Below, one piece after another: positions 36,001 to 44,683 of a DNA stretch of 64,000 nucleotides. Each line of letters begins with the position of its first letter. The first letter of the stretch is position 1. The position numbers and the translations under genes were made by a program. A model generated the notes under the pieces. The model had not been told where the DNA came from and ran no database searches. It saw only the letters and a program-made list of their open reading frames with translations. This DNA is from Aurantiochytrium sp. KH105 (lineage: Eukaryota > Sar > Bigyra > Thraustochytrida > Thraustochytriidae), in assembly GCA_003116975.1 (NCBI GenBank), contig BGKB01000089.1, forward strand, positions 1-64,000. The letters run 5' to 3'.

Positions 36001-39000
36001 TTCATAATTCGCAAATGCAGGCTACAAGGAAACAATATCGGCGACGATGGCGCGATATTGCTTGCAGACGCGCTCGCCAAGAGCACGTCGCTGCGGACGC
36101 TAGAGTAAGCTACAATCTGGTCGTGAGAAGTGCTGGCACGAAATAGAAAAGACTGACCAGCACACGTTCATTGCCACCTCAATGCTGTCGTTCGCTCTCT
36201 TCTATCACGTGATCGTGCTACGTCCCTTCATTTCTCCACACTGTCTTTAATTACCAGCCTTTCCGACAACAGAATCGGCGACGACGGCGCAGCGGCGTTG
36301 GCGCATGCACTCACACAAAGCACGACGCTGCAGGAGCTAAAGTAAGTTATAGTCTGGACATAAGAAGTCTGGGTGCGAATCGGAAGAGACTGACCAACAC
36401 ACACATTCATTGCCACACCAATGCTGTCGTTCGCTCTCTTCTATCACGTGATCGTGCTTTGCCCCTTTATTTCTCCACATTGTCGTTATTAAAATTGCTC
36501 GAGCACAGTCTTTCCGACAATATAATCGGCGACGACGGCGCAGCGGCGTTGGCGCATGCCATCGCACAAAGCACGTCGCTGCTGCAAAAATTGTAGTACG
36601 TTGCAAAAGAAGGCCGTGGACCCGGTTATGTTGTGCACTGACGCTTGTCTTGTGGTTTCGCAGCCTTCAATGGAACAAATTTGGCAATGCAGGGGCGGGA
36701 GCCCTGGCAACAGCACTTGAAAGTAACGACACGCTTGAAGAACTGAGGTACGTTATATTATGTTGAAACAAGAGGCAACGATTGGCACCTACTAACGTGA
36801 CCATCATGACATAAAACAGTCTTGACAAAGGAGAAATTTCATCGGTGATCCTGGCTCGCATCGCGGACCATGTCAAGCTCACAGAGAAAGAGCTGGACGA
36901 TATGAGCGCAATCGCTGAAAGGGGTCTAAAGGCCAACGTGAAGGTCCGATGGGGCCGCGCCAAGCTCATGATTGTGGGCAAGTCCGCTGCTGGCAAAACA
37001 TCAACAATTCGCACGCTTTTAGACCAGCCATTTAACGACGACCACGTCTCCACAATCGGAGTCGACCTCACGCTGACCCGCACACGAGACTGGAAAGAGC
37101 GGGAGACCATTAGCAATGCTGACCTTTATGAGCAGTTTGCAAAGTACAAGTACCGTCGGCAAAGCTTTTCCCAGCGTGTCTCTCGGCGCATGTCTGGAAT
37201 TGCGGCTCGAGCGTCTGCATCTCGAAAGTCTTCTTCAAAGCGCGGTCGTGCGTCGTTTGTATTTAATGTTTATGATGTTGCGATGGCTGTGAAAAATCCG
37301 CTTCGTCTTCAGATCAAGGAAGAAGCTGGCAAACCGGACGAAGAAGTCAGTTTCACGATTTGGGACTACGGAGGACAAGAAGTCTTTTACGCTTTGCACC
37401 ATCTGTTCTTGACGCAATATGGTGTTTATGTGCTGGTCTTTGACATGCGAGAAGTGCTGGGCAAAGAGCGTTTCGAGGAAGTACTCGACGGAGATAAATT
37501 CGAGAGCCTTGCGTCGCAAAAGGATGCGTTGGATACGCTGCGCTTCTGGATCGACTCCATTCGTCTGCATGCGCCAAATGTCAGCGTTGCGCTCGTGGGG
37601 ACATACCTAGATCAGGTACCTGATGATGGGGACCACAGGGCGATCAACCAGACAATTAAAAGTGAGGTGCTCAAAGGCCTTGGCGGAAGACCAGCTGTGT
37701 TACGGAATCGTTCGTCACAACTTCAATTTTTCCCCATTAACAACAAAGACCGTGAAGACACAGATGAACACGTGTCGCACCTGCGGGAGGCGCTGTCGGA
37801 GTCCGTTGCAAACAAAGACTTTGTCAAGGACAAGGTCCCATTGCGGTGGTCATATTGTTTGGACATCCTACTCTCCGAAGAAGAGGACTTTCTGCTGCTG
37901 GATGAAGTGGAGTATATTGCTGAAGATTGGTGCAACCTTCCCAAGGAAGATGTGCACAAGATGCTGAAATACATGCATGAGCTTGGGGTGCTTATTCACC
38001 TGACAACGGGAGAGAACGATGTTCTACGTCAGCTTGTCGTAATTCGACCGCAGTGGTTGCTGGAGAACCTCTCGCGCGTCATTTGCGATCCCGATATGGA
38101 TCACATGCAGAGGCACAAGGACAACCTGCTGTATCGCCGTGGCGATGAGGATGGCGGCGAGTTTCCGAGCGAGCTCGAGGATGCGCTCGAGGAGTGGTCA
38201 GACCGTGGCGTCGCCAGTCGTGCGCTTCTGGAGAAACTATGGCAAGACCAACCGGTCGACTATTTCACGGAGCTGATGGAGTCGATGTTGCTGGCGTGTC
38301 CGAGTCCATGGATCGGCGACAAGGATGAAGAGGGCGACAAGGATGAAGAAGGCGCTCTTCTTATACCGAGCCTTTTGAAGCCTGTCGCCGAGGATACAAA
38401 GAAGAAGGCCCTCGCTGATTTGGGTCGCACTTTTGCCCTCGCTTACATTGAGTTCCGCATCCTCCCCAAGGGCGTTTTCCAACGTTTACTCGCTAGCCTC
38501 GTACAACTTCTTCCCAACCGCGTGAGTGTGGGCGATCACGGCGTGTACGCAGACTTTGCAAGCATCGTATTCGACAATGTTGATGTTGTCATGGAAACGA
38601 GCGGCAACCGCTTGATGCTCTACTTTGAGTTGCCCGCGAATCGGAGCCTCAGCAGTCATGTGGTGATTCTCAAGAACAGTCTTGACTCCATTGATTCCTT
38701 CTTCATGAAGAAAGGTCTCGACCCAAAGCTCTATGTCAGTTCTGATGGCTCTGATCACAGAGCTGCATGCGCCTCGGCGAAGGGTCTTGCAGACGCCACA
38801 AATGGCGAGGTATCTTTAGTGAAGAGGGGCAAGCGACTTCCTCTGACGTCTTTTGGGCCGTTTGTGGAGAGTCGAAGTGCGACACGGCATCCTCGTCTGT
38901 CTATCGCAAGCACTGACAAGCCTTATCACGTCTTTCTTTCGCATTCTTGGGGCGAGGGGAGAGAGACGCACGAAAAGGTCAAGGCGGTGGCTCGTGAGCT

Positions 39001-39472
39001 TGAGACGCGTGGAATTCGCTACTGGCTTGACGAGATTGAGGTCGGCCAGGAGGTACTTGATTCCATGGCTAATGGGATCGACAGGTCGAAGGCTGTCGTG
39101 GTTTTCGTAACCCGCGAGTACATGAACAAAGTGAATCGAGGCAGGTCCGAGCTCGACAATTGCCGAGACGAGTTCTGCTACGCTTTTCGGCGTTTGAAAC
39201 CCGCGAACATGATTCCTTGCATCCTGGACCAAGAGATGAGCGACATGAGCACGTGGGAAGGACGTTTTGGCATATCGTGGAGCGGCAATCCGTTATATGT
39301 GTCCATGTGGAAGGGAGGCGAACCGGACGAGATTGATGCTCTTGAGGCAGCAATCAAGGACGTTCTTGGATTGCAAAACGAAGCGGCTGTGAGGCCCGAA
39401 GACGTCCCTGCGTCGACAACACCCGCAGTGCATCGTCGAGGGACCCTTTCGAGATTGTTTGGGAAGAAGTAA
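33093..39472 (+). CDS. LRR-Roc-COR-TIR protein, 18 exons
   Basis: Spliced model, 4,002 nt, 1,333 aa. Exons: 33093-33151, 33314-33391, 33511-33588, 33711-33788, 33911-33988, 34113-34190, 34309-34386, 34510-34587, 34712-34789, 34961-35044, 35221-35304, 35479-35553, 35734-35817, 36021-36104, 36258-36341, 36509-36595, 36664-36747, 36820-39472. All 17 introns (68-203 bp) are GT-AG and phase 2. Exons 2-17 each encode one ribonuclease-inhibitor-type LRR (core IGDDG.KALA.AL). Exon 18 encodes Roc (P-loop GKSAAGKTS at 503-511, DYGGQE at 632-637, VGTYLD), COR (RPQWLLENLSRVI) and a TIR domain from about 1150 (YHVFLSHSWG, LDEIEVGQ, NCRDEF with E1234 at the usual NADase Glu position). No kinase domain or membrane segment is present. 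Likely a cytosolic GTP-regulated signalling or recognition protein; ligand and output are unknown. Confidence 0.88.
33314..36747 (+). repeat. Array of 16 one-LRR exons with copied introns
   Basis: Exons 2-9 are all 78 bp (26 residues); exons 10-17 are 84, 84, 75, 84, 84, 84, 87 and 84 bp. The 26-residue units share a nearly invariant middle (GDDGMKALADALKVN) with changes at both ends, e.g. VNTTLGS, VNRSLGD, VNESLGY, VNKSLNS. The 28-residue units have the canonical LxxLxLxxNxIG form, which the 26-mers shorten by two residues. Introns within each block are also similar: introns 2-8 share ttttttgggctt and cacaaacacag; introns 9-11 share a cgttggaaaaaacgatt-type segment; introns 14-15 share tcgctctcttctatcacgtg. 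Confidence 0.9.
33711..34789 (+). repeat. 599-bp tandem duplication of three LRR exons
   Basis: Exon starts 33711, 33911 and 34113 recur at 34309, 34510 and 34712, offsets of 598, 599 and 599 bp. Exons 5 and 8 are preceded by the same distinctive intron end (cgcttaacattgcgaaatcacag type), and exons 6 and 9 share cctggataaaatcgg. The copies are mosaic: intron 6 and exon 7 match intron 2 and exon 3 better than intron 3 and exon 4, indicating later recombination or conversion. Confidence 0.8.
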
Positions 39473-39850
39473 GATGTTTTCAAGCGTATTGTGTGTAGGA
39501 GCGACCGGTACAATCATGAAAATGCACTTTAGAAATCATAGATCCTTGACTTGACAGACCAGTGACAGGTGTAATTTAACTTGACTTGACTTGACTTTGA
39601 TTGACATGAGAAACATAAATAGGGCGTCTTCTAGCTGACAATAAGAAAGAACCCCTACTCCCGGAGAAGAGCGACGCATCTTTTCCTTCGGTTCGTCGCC
39701 ATCGAAGTCATTACGTGTTTTTAGCGCAAAAGTGACGTTTATTCTTTTCATACTTTTCTTCCTTTTCCATTTATAGTGAACACAGGCACTGCGAATGCCA
39801 CCCGAACGCGTGTCGAGGTCTTCGCCGAGGTTGCAGCTGGCAGGTTGTTT
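39473..39850. other. Convergent 3' intergenic region
   Basis: 378 bp between the LRR-Roc-COR-TIR stop and the stop of the minus-strand cytochrome b5-domain gene. It contains a short acttgacttgacttgactttgattgac repeat at about 39580-39605. No gene is seen. Confidence 0.5.
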
Positions 39851-40387
39851 TCAGAGAATGACGCAGACCTCACCACCAGCGCCATGGAGCTCGCCCGGGG
39901 GCGTCTCGCAGGGAATAATTTGACCGATGCAGAGACGCTCCCACACGGAGCGTCCGTGGCGAGAATGGAAATTCAAGTCCTCCTCACAGTCCTGGGCGCC
40001 TCCAGCCCTTCGCACAAGCGAGCGCTGGCCGCCAGGATGGTCCTCAATGTAGTTTGTGACGTCGAAGACGCGGCCCTTGGCGATGATCCAGCAGTCCTCC
40101 TTGGAGTCGTGGATGCGCACCTCGCACATGGTCACGAAGAGGTCCGGGGCTACGCCGCGGCTCCCCGACACGCGTCGCGTGCCGTGCTGCTGGCACAGCT
40201 CGCAGGCGGCGCGGTCCCCTGGCGTCTCCGGCGCAGCCGGCTGGGGCGTAGTGCGCGCGACGACGGCCGCCTCGCGCTCCGCGACGATCTTGTACTCGGT
40301 GTCCTGCGGGTTGCCCACGGACTCGAAGCGCCCGCGCATGCCCAGCGAGGACCCGTGGCGCGCGGTCCCGGACAGCGCGTGCACCAT
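39851..40387 (-). CDS. Cytochrome b5-domain protein with C-terminal CaaX motif
   Basis: 178 aa. Residues about 85-160 form a cytochrome b5-like heme-binding domain: EDCWIIAKGRVFDVTNYI, the axial-ligand motif DHPGG (H117), and the second-ligand region FHSRHGRSVWERLCIGQ (H141 the likely ligand). The N-terminal 80 residues are polar, with a CELCQQHG segment. Unlike tail-anchored microsomal b5 there is no C-terminal membrane helix. The protein instead ends CVIL, a CaaX box whose final Leu predicts geranylgeranylation, so membrane attachment by a lipid is likely but inferred. Expected role: electron donor to membrane oxidoreductases such as desaturases or hydroxylases. Confidence 0.8.
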   Translation of the reverse strand: MVHALSGTARHGSSLGMRGRFESVGNPQDTEYKIVAEREAAVVARTTPQPAAPETPGDRAACELCQQHGTRRVSGSRGVAPDLFVTMCEVRIHDSKEDCWIIAKGRVFDVTNYIEDHPGGQRSLVRRAGGAQDCEEDLNFHSRHGRSVWERLCIGQIIPCETPPGELHGAGGEVCVIL

Positions 40388-41819
40388 GCTCCCTCGCGCG
40401 CGCGCGCCGGCGCCTCGCGCGGCGGGAAGCGGTCTGCCGCGGCGCCATCGCGCGCCTCGCGTGTCTCGCGCGACAGGGCGGCAGCGCGGCGGGCAAGTCG
40501 GCTATGCGCGGCCGCAAGTGGGTTATAGGCGCGCGCGCAGTCGGGAATGGCGGGGAAGTCTCTGTGCCGGCGCGGGCGCGGTGTGGCTGGCGCCGCGGAG
40601 GAGGGAGGGAGGGAGGGACGCGTGTCTTCGTCCCTCGCCGTGACTTCCGTGGAGGGGGATCCTGGGGCGGGCGCGGAGCGCTGGCGAGAGCGGAAACGCG
40701 GAGAGGTTTGTCGGCTGCGAGGACGTTGGGGGTTTCTGGTCGTCGTTATGCAGATTGAGTTTTTGGAAGGGTATGAGATCCAGGCCGCGGCGGCGGAGAC
40801 GTAATTTCTACGAAACCGGGTCGACCGGCAACCGTTCAAAGTCCCAGGTGCAGAAGAGTCCCGTTTGATTGAGTTCGCCAGAACTGAGGTTTGCCATCCA
40901 TGAAGTACGACGACGTTTGGTGTCGGCCTGGTGACGCGAAGAGCATGCTCCACTGATCCGGCGCTCGGAGCTCAGCGGGAGAAATTGAGAGACTCTCATT
41001 CACGAAAAATAAGTGACAAACAAGTCATAGGCCTGAGCCTGAGGTGTGTCAAAAATTTGTTCAAGAGGTGAAATCGATCGTTTTCACGTACTTCCCGATA
41101 ATCTGCTTTCCCCTCTTTCTCACACGCGACGAGAGAAAAGTGCCCTTTTCTCAAGGGGGCGAATTCGGCATCCACCTGAAACATTGCGATGCTTCACGAC
41201 ATACAGAATTCGCGAGAACAGAATAGAGCGAGCAGCGAACTGGAGACCGCTTTGGAAAACCAAAGAAAATCGATAAAGACGCAAGAGACACTGTCTGTCG
41301 ATGAGAACCTGGACGGGTATATGGCGGCAAAGCCCAAGAGACGAGTTTCTGAAGGCGCGAAGGTGAACAGGCGCTTGGATAAAGTATTCTGCTTGCAAAA
41401 TGTCATGTTCGGACCGAGAGAATTGCCGACTGCTGCATGAATTGCTTCTCGAACCTCAAAAGAATATCGTGTTGTGAGTCATGGCCAGAATTTCAGTTTC
41501 CTCGTGACATGCGATACACTCCACTTCTCAGCAGAGAAGCTCTGCATGTGATAACCAAGAATCGGGTCCCAATACAGCCAGCCATGCCCGCATCGGCGGC
41601 AGAGCAGAGCCGTCAATCAAAAGCGAAAGGGATCATTCTCTCACTTGCTGTATTATGGCAAATGTATCCGTTGGGTTCGTCGTCGAGTCTCGAACTCCTC
41701 TCTCTCAGCGGACCCAAGTGGTGACCTGTTTGAGAGCGACCGCTCTCAATGCGAACGGTAGCCAGCGTTGAGTCGAGAAGCGTGAGTGCAGAAGCGAGAT
41801 CACGAGGTTGTCGCGCGAG
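40388..41819. other. Intergenic, divergent cytochrome b5 / kinesin region
   Basis: 1.43 kb. The first 450 bp are very GC-rich with Arg-rich frames on both strands, including a (GGGA)n stretch near 40600; the rest is AT-richer. A possible 83-codon plus-strand frame with an ATG at 41189 (MLHDIQNSREQ) is hydrophilic and unrecognised, too weak to call. The kinesin promoter should lie near 41650-41800. Confidence 0.45.
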
Positions 41820-44204
41820 ATGGTCTCGACTCCGACTGCGCGAAGCGCGACGTGCGGCAGCTTTGGCGACTTGAGCGCGACGAGCTCGAGCGCTGGCACG
41901 CCGACCACGCGCAAGATGAGAGCGAGCGGAAAGCCGAGTCTAGAGCGAGTCAAAGTGCACTGCAGACTACGACCGTTCCTGGGGCCTGAAGAGGAGATCG
42001 GTGGCGCAGACTCTGTCGTGCGCAAGCTCTCTGCGAAGCGAGCAGCCACGCCCAAGGATGGCGAAGATCCGCCTCCCGACGTTGTCGCGCTGCGCAACGA
42101 GACATTCCAGTTTGATTCCTTCCTTGGGGCGCAAACATCGCAAGAAACTGTGTACGAGCGAGTTGCTGCCCCGATTGTTTCAAGCGTGCTACAAGGATAC
42201 AACGGCACCGTGTTCGCGTACGGGCAGACAGGGAGCGGGAAAACGTTTAGCATGTTTGGTGGGAAATCATCAAAAGAAGCTGGCATTGTGCCACGAGCGC
42301 TCGTACACATCTTCAAGGAAATCAACGAGGATGAGGCCTTTGAGTATTCGGTGACGCTATCTTACGTGCAGCTTTATTGCGAGTTGCTGACCGACCTGTT
42401 GAGTCCCAACGGGCCCGAGGATGGTTCGAGCGACGGCGTCGGCGCGAGCGTGGGTGGAGCACCAACAAGCACGGGTCCAGGCGGCCACAAGAGCCTTCTT
42501 ATTCGCGAAGATACAAAACGAGGCATCTTTATCGAAGGCGTCAAGTGCGCAGCGGTTGAGTCTGCCGAGGAAGCCATGGCGATGATTCAGGAGGGCGATG
42601 AACACCGGGTCCGCGCTGCGACGAACATGAATGCAGCAAGCAGTCGATCGCATGCGTGCATTATTTTGAATATTACCAAGCGCAAGTGCGCAGAGAGCGC
42701 GCAGGCGGGTGGGAAGAAGTCCAAGGTCAAATTTGGCAAGCTGATCTTGGTCGATCTTGCAGGCAGTGAGCGGGTGAAAAAGGCGCTCGGGGAAAATCAC
42801 AGCCACCACGGCACGCGCTTCATGGAATCAAAGGCGATTAATCTGAGCTTGTCCGCGCTGGGTAATTGCATTTCCGCTTTGGCGCAGCGCAAACAGCACA
42901 TCCCGTACCGGGACGCCAAGTTGACGCGTCTTTTGAAAGACTCACTCGGTGGCAATTCGATGACGGCCCTGGTTCTGAATGTGGCACCGCACGAGTCATT
43001 TGCAAGTGAGACCAAATCGACTTTGACGTTTGGGCAACGCGCAATGGCCGTGCAGACGCGTGTGACGATAAATGAGCAGGTTGACTTTCAAGCGTTGTAC
43101 AGCAGTGTGCAGGCGAGTCTGGACCACAAGGACGACCGCATCCACGAGTTGGAGATTGCGTTGAGCAAGGTCCGTATCGAGCTCAATGACGCGCGACAGC
43201 AGGCGGACAAGGCGGAGCAGGAGCGTAGCATGGCGTCCATGCAACTGAGCTCCCTGTCGGTGTCTGCTGACGTGGCGGATCAAGTGGGCCTTTTGCAGGC
43301 TGAGCACGCGCGTGCTGTGGATGCCCTACGCAACGAGTTCGAGTCCAAGATTTCGGCGGAAAAGCAACGCGCTTCCAGCGCCCAGGAGGAATGGCATCGC
43401 ATCGAGTACGAGCTCAAAGACGAGCGCGAGGAGCACTTGCGCACATGTGCCTTGCTGCGTGAAAAGCAAGCCCAGCTTGCCGAGGTCGAGCAGTCAAAGG
43501 AAGATCGCATTGCTGAGCTTTTCGAGGATCTCAAGGCGTCCCAGGAACGTAGCGATGCAGCTCGGGCCGAGACGGAAGCTGTCGAAGCAGAGCGCGTTCG
43601 TCTTGCCGCTGAGAATGCGAGCATGCGCGCGGAGCTGGACAAGGGTCGCGAGTTCCAAGAGCGCGGTTTGCAGCTCATGGAGACGCTGACGAGCCGCGTG
43701 GAGTCGCTCGAGGAGCGAAAGCGTCGGGCACAGGAACCCGAGACAGGATCGCAGTCGCCTTCCTTGCATTCTTCGCGTCGGTTGGAGAGCGAGGGTCGTC
43801 ACGAGTCGCGTGCTTCGCGGCAGGCTCGGCACATATCGTCTTTGACGAAACCGAAACGACACCCTTCTCGTGTAGCGCCAGAGGTGCCAGTTGTGCCTCG
43901 CAGCAACAACAGCAGCACGAGTCGGGCGAGTCATAGGAGTGGGAGCGCTAACATGATGATGACCAGCTCAAGCAACAACAACAACAACAATAACAACAAT
44001 AATGAATACGCCGACGAGGATGGCAGTGCGACTGATCGTTACAGCGCGCGCACCAATGGTTCGTCAGATCCTGCGCGTCGTTGGAAACGTTCGTCATCTG
44101 CGGCTTCAACAGGGGTGGGACTCGGCCGAAGAGGGTCTGCGGCCGGAGGAGGGTCCTCCTCCTCGAGGGTGGGCTCTGCAACCGCGTCTATTCTGCGTTT
44201 TTGA
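41820..44204 (+). CDS. Kinesin, N-terminal motor
   Basis: 794 aa from the first ATG (MVSTPTARS); the frame is open four codons further, but only to a TTG. The motor domain spans about residues 43-425: VKVHCRLRPF, P-loop GQTGSGKT (135-142), switch I NMNAASSRSH, switch II DLAGSERV, and a neck-proximal LTFGQRAMAV. All nucleotide-binding motifs are intact. The FGQRAM ending resembles ungrouped ARK-type kinesins, but no armadillo repeats follow; subfamily is left open. A coiled coil (about 430-650) supports dimerisation. The tail is Ser/Arg-rich with a run of about ten Asn near 725. Role: ATP-driven transport or organisation along microtubules. Confidence 0.93.
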   Translation: MVSTPTARSATCGSFGDLSATSSSAGTPTTRKMRASGKPSLERVKVHCRLRPFLGPEEEIGGADSVVRKLSAKRAATPKDGEDPPPDVVALRNETFQFDSFLGAQTSQETVYERVAAPIVSSVLQGYNGTVFAYGQTGSGKTFSMFGGKSSKEAGIVPRALVHIFKEINEDEAFEYSVTLSYVQLYCELLTDLLSPNGPEDGSSDGVGASVGGAPTSTGPGGHKSLLIREDTKRGIFIEGVKCAAVESAEEAMAMIQEGDEHRVRAATNMNAASSRSHACIILNITKRKCAESAQAGGKKSKVKFGKLILVDLAGSERVKKALGENHSHHGTRFMESKAINLSLSALGNCISALAQRKQHIPYRDAKLTRLLKDSLGGNSMTALVLNVAPHESFASETKSTLTFGQRAMAVQTRVTINEQVDFQALYSSVQASLDHKDDRIHELEIALSKVRIELNDARQQADKAEQERSMASMQLSSLSVSADVADQVGLLQAEHARAVDALRNEFESKISAEKQRASSAQEEWHRIEYELKDEREEHLRTCALLREKQAQLAEVEQSKEDRIAELFEDLKASQERSDAARAETEAVEAERVRLAAENASMRAELDKGREFQERGLQLMETLTSRVESLEERKRRAQEPETGSQSPSLHSSRRLESEGRHESRASRQARHISSLTKPKRHPSRVAPEVPVVPRSNNSSTSRASHRSGSANMMMTSSSNNNNNNNNNNEYADEDGSATDRYSARTNGSSDPARRWKRSSSAASTGVGLGRRGSAAGGGSSSSRVGSATASILRF

Positions 44205-44683
44205 GCCAATGCCCTTTTTGCTGCATTCGTTGAAACATATATTTTATCACATTTTCTCAATCGTCGAGCGGCGATGTATTTGTTGCGGGTCCATGAAATC
44301 AGATGGCTTTGAAGAATAAAATTGAAGACGTCCATTGCACATGACGCAAATGCTTGGTTTGACCCAATGCACATCATAGAGTGGTGTACTTGCAGCTATT
44401 GTCTCTTCCTCATCTTCTCGGATTGACCAATTCCCAGCACATTCATCTTTTGCTACGTTCAAAGATTATGCACGCAATCTCGTAGAAGAAGAAGTCAAGC
44501 CCTTGGCTAGTCAAAAGAGGTGAACTACTGATTTCGGTCGAATAAAAAAAAAAAACACTTTTTCGTTCAATGATCATGCATGTCAAGGCTAAATGTTCAG
44601 AAATCGCGCGCGCAGCCAGCACCCTGCCGGCGTATATGGGCAAGCAAGCGAGCAAAAGAATTGCAAGGGCAAAGGGATTTGAA
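44205..44683. other. Convergent 3' intergenic region
   Basis: 479 bp between the stops of the kinesin and the Cys/His-repeat gene. It holds an AATAAA at 44315-44320 for the kinesin strand and an A12-type run at about 44545-44556. No gene is seen. Confidence 0.5.
44315..44320 (+). terminator. AATAAA polyadenylation-type signal, kinesin
   Basis: AATAAA hexamer 111 bp beyond the kinesin stop codon, followed by AT-rich DNA. Inferred from position. Confidence 0.4.

Noticed and set aside
39776-40528. 250-codon plus-strand frame
   Set aside because: Antisense to the cytochrome b5-domain gene, whose HPGG heme motif makes the minus strand the coding one.
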